The position numbers and the translations under genes were made by a program. Source: Pseudomonas nitroreducens (lineage in GTDB: Bacteria > Pseudomonadota > Gammaproteobacteria > Pseudomonadales > Pseudomonadaceae). Taken from it: DNA of 64,000 bases. Of the stretch, positions 8,341-15,563 are shown one piece after another; position 1 is the first letter of the stretch, and each line of letters starts with the position of its first letter. Under the pieces are notes generated by a model. The model searched no databases. It was not told the DNA's origin and worked only from the letters and a program-made list of their open reading frames with translations. Location of the stretch: positions 101,675 to 165,674 of the forward strand of contig NZ_JACHLI010000016.1 of the NCBI RefSeq assembly GCF_014204515.1. Direction: 5' to 3'.

Positions 8341-9944
8341 TGTATACCGATAAATTAAATAGACTCCACGCTGCCGTTGAGAAGCCAGCCTTTGCGTTCA
8401 TAAAAAATAACTATGTGAGTACCAGTCGAAATGATTTCAAATTTCTGAAACAAGCTGTCTTCGAGAGGACAATAGAGTTGCGAGGATTTTCCAATAGCGC
8501 TATTGATCTCGAAGTGTTTGACTGGGCAGAGGAAGGTCGAGACCGAAACTGGTGGTGGCAGATGCAGTCGCTGCCCTTTTTGACCTGGTTTATCAGTAGT
8601 TTCGAACTGCAGTCCGAGGAAGAGCGACGCGAGTTCTTCAGGTTTTGCGTGAACTCAGTAATTAATTGGCGAAATAAGGCCATGCGAGCATCGGATTCGC
8701 CGCTTGCTTGGCATGATCACGCTACTGCGTTCAGAGTTAGAAATGTCGTAAATTGGTTGGTCTTCTGCTGGGATTGCGGGTTGAGCGCTCTGGTCGCAGA
8801 GAATAATACAGAGCTTGATCTCGTATCTCTTGTCGAAGAGCACTTGGCATGGCTGGCTGATCGAGAGAATTACTCGATTCATACCAATCATGGATTTGAT
8901 CAGTCGCTTATTAGTTATACTATTTCTCTGTATTTTGGAAATAGATTTTCTGATTATAAGGCGCTGTCTCTCGCGCGCCTTCAGGATGAGTTGGACTTTG
9001 CTTTTACGCCCCAGGGAGTGCATAAGGAGAATAGCCCAGGTTACCAGAAATTCATGCTTTCCCGGCTTAAGGGGCTGCTGAATCTTGAAGCTTTGGGTGA
9101 CTCGGAAATATCCGTTCAGGCAAGAGATCATATCGAAAAGGCGACCGAGTTTCTGAAGGTGATTACGCTGCCGGACGGTATGTTGCCAATTATTGGTGAT
9201 ACCCGTTGGGACGATTTCAGTGAGGTGGAAAATACCAAATCTGAGCTCAACGTTTACGATTATTCAGACTCTGGTTATCTGGTCGTAAAAGGAAGGGATC
9301 AGCAGGGCAGGGATTTCTTCCTCTCGTTAAAAAATTGCCACGACTCAAACTACCATCGTCATGATGATGATCTTTCCGTGTTCTTCTATTATGCAGGGAG
9401 AGTGGTTTTCGGTGATGGTGGTCTCTTAAGTCATAACGAGAAGGATGCCAAACGGTTATTTATACGGTCCTCTCTTGCTCACTCGTGTCCGGTGCTGCCA
9501 TTGAAGGCCATTCGGGATAAATTAAAAGTCCCGCAACGGCCGACCATGGAGCTTCGCGAGGGAGGGATTTTCCATGGCGTAAGCCATATGTACGGCGTCA
9601 AGGTCGAGCGCTCCGTGGATATCTCGAAGATACGTGACGGCGAAATATCCATTCTCGATGTTACCGAATCCGAAGGTGAAATCTGGAGCAATTTCCTGCT
9701 CACTGAAGACGTTATGGTCAAGTCGCAGAATAGCGGCTTTCAAGTGTCATTTGACAGCTTCCTGCTAACCATAGCGGCCCTGGGCGAGGCTGGTAGTTCC
9801 TACACTTGCAAAGGCTGGGACCCGGAATCCGCTGAGAACAGCGCGATATTTTCCAAGCACCTTGGGCGCGACGAAGCCGCTACCCGAGTCTGGTTGACCT
9901 CGCGAGGTCAATCCGGGGTGAAGATAAGCATCGGTGAAAAGTGA
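8340..9944 (+). CDS. Heparinase II/III family polysaccharide lyase-like protein
   Basis: This 534-residue protein has the two-part architecture of heparinase II/III enzymes. An alpha-helical toroid region carries IHTNHGFDQSL (about 180-190) and HKENSPGYQKFML (228-240), where the His and Tyr are likely catalytic. A C-terminal beta-sandwich region carries YHRHDDDLSVFFYYAGRVVFGDGGL (338-362). Such enzymes cleave uronic-acid-containing glycans by beta-elimination, which fits wecC upstream. No signal peptide is visible (MYTDKLNRLHAAVEKPAF), so as predicted it would stay in the cytoplasm. That is unusual for a lyase and suggests another export route or a biosynthetic role. Codon use is visibly AT-richer than in the first genes of the locus. 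Confidence 0.8.
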   Translation: MYTDKLNRLHAAVEKPAFAFIKNNYVSTSRNDFKFLKQAVFERTIELRGFSNSAIDLEVFDWAEEGRDRNWWWQMQSLPFLTWFISSFELQSEEERREFFRFCVNSVINWRNKAMRASDSPLAWHDHATAFRVRNVVNWLVFCWDCGLSALVAENNTELDLVSLVEEHLAWLADRENYSIHTNHGFDQSLISYTISLYFGNRFSDYKALSLARLQDELDFAFTPQGVHKENSPGYQKFMLSRLKGLLNLEALGDSEISVQARDHIEKATEFLKVITLPDGMLPIIGDTRWDDFSEVENTKSELNVYDYSDSGYLVVKGRDQQGRDFFLSLKNCHDSNYHRHDDDLSVFFYYAGRVVFGDGGLLSHNEKDAKRLFIRSSLAHSCPVLPLKAIRDKLKVPQRPTMELREGGIFHGVSHMYGVKVERSVDISKIRDGEISILDVTESEGEIWSNFLLTEDVMVKSQNSGFQVSFDSFLLTIAALGEAGSSYTCKGWDPESAENSAIFSKHLGRDEAATRVWLTSRGQSGVKISIGEK

Positions 9945-10660
9945 TGAGGATCGACGCTCGGATCGGCGACTGCGAATGTAGTTTTTTTTCTGCACCTAAT
10001 AGTAGGAAGGTAGTCGTATTCCTTCCATCTGCCAGTGATAAGGATATCTATCCTTATTATCCGCGTTTGTCGTGGGAAAATGACCTTTCTGGAAAGGTGA
10101 ATGTACTTTATATCAATGATCCTTTCCAGCATCTGGATGCCTACAAGACCCCGATGGGAAGCTGGTATATCTCGCCATCGGGGGATTTCGTTCTACCTGA
10201 AGTCGCAGTGCTATTACAGGACTTCCTCTCCGGGAAGGGGATTGACGAAGTGCTCTACTATGGATCTTCCATGGGGGGGTATGCTGCAGTTGTACTGGCC
10301 AGCTTGCATCCCGGTGCCAAGGCTATCGCAGAGTGCCCGCAGCTTTTCTTGAGTGGGCATCCGGGCAGTCGCTATGTTTATGAAAACTTCCTTAGGAAAA
10401 CTATCGACGTAGAAACGGTGGAGCCTCTCTCTTTTGTCAGAAAGTCCGTGGGCTCTCAGATTCGAATTTTTTGCTCAGTGCAGGACTATCACTATAAGGT
10501 TCATGTGTTGCCTTTTGCTGAGAAAGTGTCGGCGTGTCAAGAGAGTGAGCATGTTGATATCGAATTCATCGGCTATAAGAAGCCTGGGTACAAGAGTGGA
10601 CATGTCGCTCTTTCCAAGGCTGATGCACTGCCGCTGATTTGCACTGCTCTTAAGATATAA
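9944..10660 (+). CDS. Alpha/beta hydrolase of the polysaccharide locus
   Basis: This is a 238-residue alpha/beta-hydrolase-like protein. The nucleophile elbow YYGSSMGGYAAVVLAS places Ser109 in G-S-S-M-G, and a likely catalytic His lies in KSGHVALSKAD near the C-terminus. An Asp in FCSVQDYHYK is a candidate third triad member. There is no signal peptide. I prefer the ATG at 9944, which overlaps the upstream TGA as TGATG; a GTG at 9941 is also possible. Possible roles are a deacylase or acyltransferase acting on the glycan or its precursor (compare Asp2-like proteins in glycan export systems); this is inference from context only. Confidence 0.7.
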   Translation: MRIDARIGDCECSFFSAPNSRKVVVFLPSASDKDIYPYYPRLSWENDLSGKVNVLYINDPFQHLDAYKTPMGSWYISPSGDFVLPEVAVLLQDFLSGKGIDEVLYYGSSMGGYAAVVLASLHPGAKAIAECPQLFLSGHPGSRYVYENFLRKTIDVETVEPLSFVRKSVGSQIRIFCSVQDYHYKVHVLPFAEKVSACQESEHVDIEFIGYKKPGYKSGHVALSKADALPLICTALKI

Positions 10661-10692
10661 AATCTAATACTAGGTGTTTGGGTGAAGGAAAA

Positions 10693-11148
10693 ATGAAAAG
10701 GAATGTTCTGCTTGCATGTTTCGCTTTGTTGGCCCTCTCCGGCTGTGATGAGGCTGTGAAGGAAAAGCCTCAAGCGCAGGCCGTTTCTGAGGTGCCTTCG
10801 CTATCAACTTCCGACGATGGTCAGCAAGTTGTAACGTTCAAGGATGGAGCCAGTATCACCCTAAAGGGAAAGTTGATTCGCAACGTAGTCTTTAGTAATG
10901 ACTCCGGGAAATTTCAGCGCTATATCTTTGAGTTGGATGAGCAGTCCATGGCCATTGAAGGGCGGGTGTTCGCCACCATCGTGAAAGCGGGCTATCAGCG
11001 TAAGGTGAAGACCAGTAATGCTGATACCTATGCAGTGCATTACCAGAAGCGTGGCTATCCCGCTGTCGGGGCGACCTATGCGAATCTGGAAGGTGGGAAA
11101 GGCGATGCAGCAGCCAAGACGCGCCTGACGCTACTTTGGCGCATCTGA
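10693..11148 (+). CDS. Small lipoprotein of unknown function
   Basis: This is a 151-residue predicted lipoprotein. The signal peptide MKRNVLLACFALLALSG ends at a lipobox LSGC with the lipidated Cys at residue 18, followed by Asp and Glu. In E. coli an Asp at +2 favours retention in the inner membrane; in Pseudomonas the rule is less strict. The mature part is a small, strand-rich domain (QQVVTFKDGASITLKGKL, RYIFELDEQSM, TRLTLLWRI) with no family I recognise. The start at 10693 has AAGGA a few bases upstream and gives a complete signal peptide; an in-frame ATG or GTG upstream would spoil it. Its location implies an envelope role in export or modification of the glycan. Confidence 0.75.
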   Translation: MKRNVLLACFALLALSGCDEAVKEKPQAQAVSEVPSLSTSDDGQQVVTFKDGASITLKGKLIRNVVFSNDSGKFQRYIFELDEQSMAIEGRVFATIVKAGYQRKVKTSNADTYAVHYQKRGYPAVGATYANLEGGKGDAAAKTRLTLLWRI

Positions 11149-11227
11149 TCTGCAAACTATCTGGAGGCGGTTCGGGAAATAACCGGGCCTATCCTGGCGG
11201 TGTCGTTTTGAGATGGGTGGTCTGATA

Positions 11228-12970
11228 ATGTTTAGCCTTTTGAAGTCCATGAAGACGACTGCCGCCTGGCTTGTATCTGTTGGCTCGAAATTTTTCCGAA
11301 TTGCGCCGGTCTATACTGCGATTTCGATTTCGGCGACTCTGCTTTCCCAAGTGTCCCTGCTACTCGCCTACTTCCTGCCGCTCAAGGTAATTATTCTCAT
11401 CAGTTCCAATAGGGTTCCGCACTATTTTCCGGATGAGTTGAAGGCAGTAGGGCATTCGAATCTTGTCATGGCATTAAGTGTTGCCACACTGCTTTTCTAT
11501 GCTCTAAATATTATTTCCGAAAAAATAGTGGCGAAAAGTTCTGACGCCGGGGCTAGAAGGCTTATTTCCAGAAGTAACAAAATTTTACTATTCAATAATC
11601 AGGATGAAATAGCAACGCAGGCCTATCAGCGCTACTCCAGAAGTGTTGCCGCGCTTTTGTTTGTCGTGGCGGCTATTTTTATAATGCTTATGGTAGATCA
11701 CCGTCTTTTTTTAATACTGGTGGGTTTTTTCGGGTTTGTCTTTCTTTTGCTCTCACTTGGCTATCAACGTTATTTCGATAGTGAAAGGGTTTCCGCTCCG
11801 GCAGTGGCGAAAATTGCGAACTCAATTTCAGCTGGTGGATTCTTCATCACTTTTTCTTACATCGTGGTGGGGTTCCTGATCCATGGCTCAAGCAATGCGC
11901 TCGTCGCTGTCATTTCCCTGCTGGTTGTTCGACAGTCTTTCCAGCGAGTCTCCAGTCTGATCGTCGATATTCATTTTCTTGGACTGCAGCGGCCTCAGAT
12001 CAATGCGCTATTCTTCCACGGCCACACCTTTCAGGGGGCTGTAGACTCGAAAGAACTGAGCTTTTGGCACCTGCTGAATCAACCCCAACGTAATCAGTGG
12101 GTCAGTAATATCCTGAGGGAAGTCGTTGGGCGCACCGTGGTGCTTGGGCAGACCCAGTGGCATCAACTGGCTACTAGCGACGTCGGGGCACTGGAAGTTG
12201 TTCTCGCCGATAGCGCCGAGAAAACCGGAGGGTATCTCATCAAGCTGTTCAACGCGAACCGCAGAGACCTCGCCATTCAGGAGGCGACTGTGCTTGCTGA
12301 GTGTGCGGACTTGCAACTCCCCGCACTGGAGTTCCTCGGGGCGAGTCACGTAGATGGTTTGCACTGCCTCGTTTTTCGCATGGGAGCAGAGAAGAAAGTC
12401 AGTCTTAAGGAGTTGAAGGCAAAAGTACTGGAAACGTCCGCGCTTCTGCTTGCAGTCGAGCCGCCTGCAGCTCTGGTATCGCGCTACGCTCGCTCACGTC
12501 CATTAGTTTGGCAGCGTCTTGAACTCTCGATGACGGCGCGACTCAAGGTGGCCGCAAAAGATGCGACTGAGTGCGAGAACATCGAGAAATTCGAGCAACA
12601 GCTTTCCGGTATCCTCGCGGCGATACAGAAGTTGCCGCTGCAATTCCTCAACCCCGACATTACCGCCGAGAGCGTATTGATCGGCCAAGATGGGCAGCCC
12701 GTGCTCAGTCAATGGGGGCGTTGGACTCTCGAGCCTCTAGGCGCCGCATGGCCTATCAACCCCAACGAGTTGCCTCTCCTTGCGGAAAACCTGAAAAAGG
12801 CTCGAAGTACCCGCGCCTGCCTTGCTCATGTATCGGAAGCCGTGGTGGTACTATCTGCGCTGATGTTCGCCTATGAGCGGGCCTTGGGCCGGCAGCAGAT
12901 TGCGACCGCCGTCGAACTGCTGCCGCAGATACTGGCGGTCAATGGTACCGTGCAATCCCCGCCCACCTGA
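11228..12970 (+). CDS. ABC-exporter-like membrane domain fused to a degenerate kinase fold
   Basis: This 580-residue protein has two unlike halves. Residues 25-250 hold about six hydrophobic segments (25-60, 78-98, 138-178, 204-240), spaced like the membrane domain of a type I ABC exporter, but no Walker motifs follow. Residues about 300-570 resemble an aminoglycoside-phosphotransferase/kinase fold. YLIKLFNANRRDLAIQEATVLAE could be the beta-3 Lys and alpha-C Glu. FLNPDITAESVLIGQDGQ corresponds to the catalytic loop. PVLSQWGRWTLEPLGAAW sits where LIDW is normal, so the metal-binding Asp is replaced by Gln. It is probably a pseudokinase, or binds rather than phosphorylates. Start chosen at 11228 behind GGGTGGT. 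Its role in export or regulation of the glycan is unknown. Confidence 0.7.
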   Translation: MFSLLKSMKTTAAWLVSVGSKFFRIAPVYTAISISATLLSQVSLLLAYFLPLKVIILISSNRVPHYFPDELKAVGHSNLVMALSVATLLFYALNIISEKIVAKSSDAGARRLISRSNKILLFNNQDEIATQAYQRYSRSVAALLFVVAAIFIMLMVDHRLFLILVGFFGFVFLLLSLGYQRYFDSERVSAPAVAKIANSISAGGFFITFSYIVVGFLIHGSSNALVAVISLLVVRQSFQRVSSLIVDIHFLGLQRPQINALFFHGHTFQGAVDSKELSFWHLLNQPQRNQWVSNILREVVGRTVVLGQTQWHQLATSDVGALEVVLADSAEKTGGYLIKLFNANRRDLAIQEATVLAECADLQLPALEFLGASHVDGLHCLVFRMGAEKKVSLKELKAKVLETSALLLAVEPPAALVSRYARSRPLVWQRLELSMTARLKVAAKDATECENIEKFEQQLSGILAAIQKLPLQFLNPDITAESVLIGQDGQPVLSQWGRWTLEPLGAAWPINPNELPLLAENLKKARSTRACLAHVSEAVVVLSALMFAYERALGRQQIATAVELLPQILAVNGTVQSPPT

Positions 12971-13044
12971 GGTGCTGCTCGGGCTCCTTGACGATGTCTT
13001 GCGGCGTGATGCGTAAGTTGTCGGGTATCTGGAAAAAGCTTGGC

Positions 13045-13085
13045 ATAAAAAAGCCCCTGAAATTCACTAGGAAAATCAGGGGCTT
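13045..13085 (-). terminator. Rho-independent terminator of ssrA
   Basis: A 10-bp stem (AAGCCCCTGA pairing with TCAGGGGCTT) encloses a 15-base loop and is followed on the minus strand by a run of six U. It lies 12 bases past the CCA end of tmRNA and may also stop transcripts arriving from the polysaccharide locus. Confidence 0.9.
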
Positions 13086-13097
13086 ATCGTTTGCGTT

Positions 13098-13455
13098 TGG
13101 TGGAGCCGGGGGGATTTGAACCCCCGTCCGCCAGTTCTCCGCTGTCGGTTCTACATGCTTAGCCTTCTCTACTGAGTTAACTCCGCGCCGCCCGAGAGGC
13201 AGGGTGCTTGGAGCGAGCTGTATGAGTTTTAGCCGTTACGTCTACAGCGAACTTGGCGGCGATCCTGTTCTATATGACAGACCTAATCTTCGGGTTTACA
13301 GGCATCCCCTAGGGTCTGCTAGCGGCACTTAGGCTGCTAGGGCGTAGTTGTCGTCGTTGGCAACTATAAAGTTGTGGCAGCTGATTTACGAGAACTGTCA
13401 CCTACTCGGCATGCCCCTCGAGTTTTGTTACCGGCGTCGAATCCTAATCGGCCCC
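13098..13455 (-). ncRNA. ssrA: Transfer-messenger RNA (tmRNA, ssrA)
   Basis: The minus strand carries a complete tmRNA of about 358 nt. The 5' end GGGGCCG pairs with CGGCTCC before the encoded CCA, with a G-U pair at the third position as in tRNA-Ala. The T-arm GGGGGTTCAAATCCCCC is intact. The resume reading frame (13361 down to 13329) encodes ANDDNYALAA and a UAA stop, the tag known from Pseudomonas. With SmpB (encoded at 31.2-31.7 kb) it rescues stalled ribosomes and marks the truncated products for proteolysis. The 3' end is a common island attachment site, and the polysaccharide locus abuts it. Confidence 0.98.
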
Positions 13456-13478
13456 AAAACCTGGAAAGGTCGTGGGCG

Positions 13479-13484
13479 ATTGTA
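13479..13484 (-). promoter_or_regulatory. Possible -10 element of ssrA
   Basis: TACAAT on the minus strand lies 23 bases before the mature 5' G of tmRNA, which suits a short 5' leader removed by RNase P. The -35 partner is poor, so this is tentative. Confidence 0.45.
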
Positions 13485-13488
13485 CGGC

Positions 13489-13518
13489 AAAGCCGCCCCG
13501 ATAGCCACCCGGGGCGGC
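13489..13518 (-). terminator. Terminator of the DJ-1/PfpI gene
   Basis: The minus strand has GCCGCCCC pairing with GGGGCGGC across a loop of about 11 bases, then TTT. It lies just after the stop at 13530 and upstream of ssrA. The U-run is short. Confidence 0.6.
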
Positions 13519-13529
13519 GCAAACCGTTG

Positions 13530-14207
13530 TCAGGCCAGGAATTTCAGCACAGCCTCGGCCACTGCCTCGGAGGAGGCGGGGTTCTGCCCGGTGATCAGGC
13601 CGCGGTCGACTTCCACGTGGCTCTGCCAGTCCGGGCCCTTGCTGTAGCGGGCGCCGTTGGCCTTGAGCATGTCCTGGACGAGGAAGGGCACCACATCGGT
13701 GAGGCCGACGGCGTCCTCTTCGCTGTTGGAGAAGCCGGTGACGTGGCGGCCCTGTACCAGCGGCTTGCCGTCGAGGCCGTGGGGATGGCGGAACACGGCC
13801 GGGGCGTGGCAGACGGCGGAGACCGGCTTGCCGCTGGAGTGGAAGGCTTCGATCAGCGCCACCGAGGTGCGGTCCTCGGCCAGGTCCCAGAGCGGGCCGT
13901 GGCCGCCTGGGTAGAACACGGCGTCGTAGTCGTCGGCCTTCACGTCGCTGAGCTTGATGGTATTGGCCAGCGCGGCCTGGGCTTCGCTGTCCTGGCGGAA
14001 GCGCCGGGTAGCCGGGGTCTGCGCATCTTCCTCGTCGCTCTTGGGGTCGAGCGGCGGTTGGCCGCCCTTGGGCGAGGCCAGGGTCAGGCTGGCGCCGGCA
14101 TCCTTGAACACGTAGTAGGGCGCGGCGAACTCCTCGAGCCAGAAGCCGGTTTTCTTGCCGGTGCTGCCGAGCTGGTCGTGGGAGGTCAGGACTACCAGGA
14201 TTTTCAT
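13530..14207 (-). CDS. DJ-1/PfpI family protein (type 1 glutamine amidotransferase-like)
   Basis: The 225-residue cytoplasmic protein belongs to the DJ-1/PfpI superfamily, in the HchA/ES1-like branch whose members have been reported as glyoxalase III or stress chaperones. The nucleophile elbow SAVCHAPAVFRHP places the reactive Cys near 133. The upstream FYPGGHGPLWDLA segment and an early Glu (WLEEFAAP) complete the usual Glu-Cys-His site. I chose the ATG at 14207, 5 bases after GGAG; a GTG two codons upstream would overlap that site. It is followed by its own terminator. A role in detoxifying reactive aldehydes is inferred from the family. Confidence 0.85.
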   Translation of the reverse strand: MKILVVLTSHDQLGSTGKKTGFWLEEFAAPYYVFKDAGASLTLASPKGGQPPLDPKSDEEDAQTPATRRFRQDSEAQAALANTIKLSDVKADDYDAVFYPGGHGPLWDLAEDRTSVALIEAFHSSGKPVSAVCHAPAVFRHPHGLDGKPLVQGRHVTGFSNSEEDAVGLTDVVPFLVQDMLKANGARYSKGPDWQSHVEVDRGLITGQNPASSEAVAEAVLKFLA

Positions 14208-14238
14208 GCTCACTCCTTCGGCGTATCGCTAGTCGTGC

Positions 14239-14260
14239 GGCTGCCGCCGAAACGGCAGCC
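14239..14260 (-). other. Hairpin between antiporter and DJ-1 genes
   Basis: GGCTGCCG and CGGCAGCC form a perfect 8-bp stem with a 6-base loop. There is no U-run on either strand, so it may stabilise the antiporter mRNA 3' end rather than terminate it. Confidence 0.4.
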
Positions 14261-14293
14261 CGGACTGTCAGTGTAGGCAATACGCCACGGGCG

Positions 14294-15307
14294 TCAGCGC
14301 GACAAGGTGATACCCAGATAGGCGGCGTACAGCGCGCCGTTGAGCAGCAGCACCCAGATCGGCAGGCCGCCGCCGCGCTGGGCGTTGATCCGCAGCCAGG
14401 CCGCTGCGCCCAGGGTCACCAGCACCCCGGTGAGCACTTCGATGCGCGGCTGCCAGGGTGTGAGCAGGATGCCGATGGCGGGCAGCAGCGTGCCCTGGAA
14501 GACCATGGCGCCGCTGATGTTGCCGAAGGCCAGGGTGTCCTTGCCGCGGCGCACCCAGAGGATGCTGTTGACCTTCTCCGGCAACTCGGTCGCGATGGGG
14601 ATGATCAGCAGCGACAGCAGCAGTGCGGAAATACCCAGGATGTGCGACAGGCCTTCGACGCCATGGATGAAGCCCTTGGCGCCCAGCACCAGCAGGCCCA
14701 GGCCCAGCAGCAACTGCAGGAGGATGGTGGCGAGGTTGGTCGGCAGGCCGATGCGCGACAGGTACATGTGGTGATCGGCCTCGGTACCGTGGCCGTCGTC
14801 CACCAGGCTCTGGGACGCGCGGATGGTCAGGGTGATGTAGCCGACGTAGGTGAGCACCAGCAGCACGCTGAGGGCGATGCGTACGGAGCGCATCTCGGCG
14901 GGGACGAACATGGCGATGGTGGCGAAGCAGAAGGCGACCAGGAAGAAATTCAGGTCGCGCTTGAGCCCCGTGCGCTCTGGGCGGATGCGCCCGAACAGGC
15001 CGCGGGCGCGCCAGGCGAAGCAGGCCATCAGGCAGGTGGAGAGTGTGGAAAGCATCAGCGGCGCGCCGAGGATGGCGCCCACGCCGACTTCCTCGTTGAG
15101 GGTGGCATTGCTGGTGCCGGCGAACAGGGCCAGCAGCGGGATCAGGGTTTCCGGCAGCGCAGTGCCGACGGCGGCGAACAGTGAGCCGGTGACGCCTTCG
15201 GAAATCCCCAGGCGTTCGCCGAAATGCTCCAGCGCGTTGGTGAAGAGTTCGGCGGCGATCAGGATCACCAGCAGCATGCCGAACAGTTCGAGGATGAAGG
15301 TCAGCAT
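14294..15307 (-). CDS. CaCA-type (sodium/calcium exchanger family) cation antiporter
   Basis: This 337-residue inner-membrane protein has about ten hydrophobic segments and the two inverted alpha repeats of the CaCA family: AAVGTALPETLIPLLALFAG in the first half and IIPIATELPEKVNSILW in the second. The acidic Glu in each (ALPE, ELPE) is the ion-binding residue. The start was set at the Met of MLTFILELFGML (15307), because the reading frame upstream runs through a yybP-ykoY riboswitch and is not protein-like. Control by that Mn2+-sensing riboswitch suggests that the transported ion is Mn2+ (or Ca2+ exchanged under Mn2+ stress) rather than only Ca2+. The exact ions are not shown by sequence. 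Confidence 0.88.
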   Translation of the reverse strand: MLTFILELFGMLLVILIAAELFTNALEHFGERLGISEGVTGSLFAAVGTALPETLIPLLALFAGTSNATLNEEVGVGAILGAPLMLSTLSTCLMACFAWRARGLFGRIRPERTGLKRDLNFFLVAFCFATIAMFVPAEMRSVRIALSVLLVLTYVGYITLTIRASQSLVDDGHGTEADHHMYLSRIGLPTNLATILLQLLLGLGLLVLGAKGFIHGVEGLSHILGISALLLSLLIIPIATELPEKVNSILWVRRGKDTLAFGNISGAMVFQGTLLPAIGILLTPWQPRIEVLTGVLVTLGAAAWLRINAQRGGGLPIWVLLLNGALYAAYLGITLSR

Positions 15308-15379
15308 GCGCGCAGCTCCAGGCGGATGGAGCGAAGAGTGGGGTGGTGCATCACGGTGAAACTCCCGGCCGGTCTTATA

Positions 15380-15519
15380 CCCATGACCACGCGTCTCCCC
15401 GGCCGTTGCGGAGATCACGTGGTCAAAGGTCTTGCCAGGCATGAAGCTGGTAGCGCCATGGCCGGTGGGCCAAGTGTGTTGACGTTACCTCCGCTGAGCG
15501 GACGGCTACTCCCCAATGA
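15380..15519 (-). promoter_or_regulatory. yybP-ykoY (manganese) riboswitch
   Basis: The minus-strand leader of the antiporter contains the conserved blocks of this aptamer in order. They are GGGGAGTAGCC (15514-15504), then CGTCAACA, GGCAAGACC, and a second GGGGAGAC block near 15400. The spacing and paired segments between them fit the three-way-junction fold that binds Mn2+. Translation starts about 70 bases later. No other reading of the sequence explains these blocks. The expected effect is higher antiporter expression when Mn2+ is abundant. Confidence 0.88.
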
Positions 15520-15527
15520 CGGGGCGC

Positions 15528-15555
15528 ATTCTAGCCGATCGGCCGCTCAGCTCAA
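15528..15555 (-). promoter_or_regulatory. Sigma-70-like promoter of the riboswitch transcript
   Basis: TTGAGC and TAGAAT are separated by 16 bases on the minus strand. The predicted start, near 15520, falls exactly at the 5' edge of the riboswitch. Confidence 0.6.
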
Positions 15556-15563
15556 GCCGTGGC

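Noticed and set aside
15308..15442. Extending the antiporter to the start at 15442
   Set aside because: That segment is the Mn2+ riboswitch leader; conserved protein begins at 15307.
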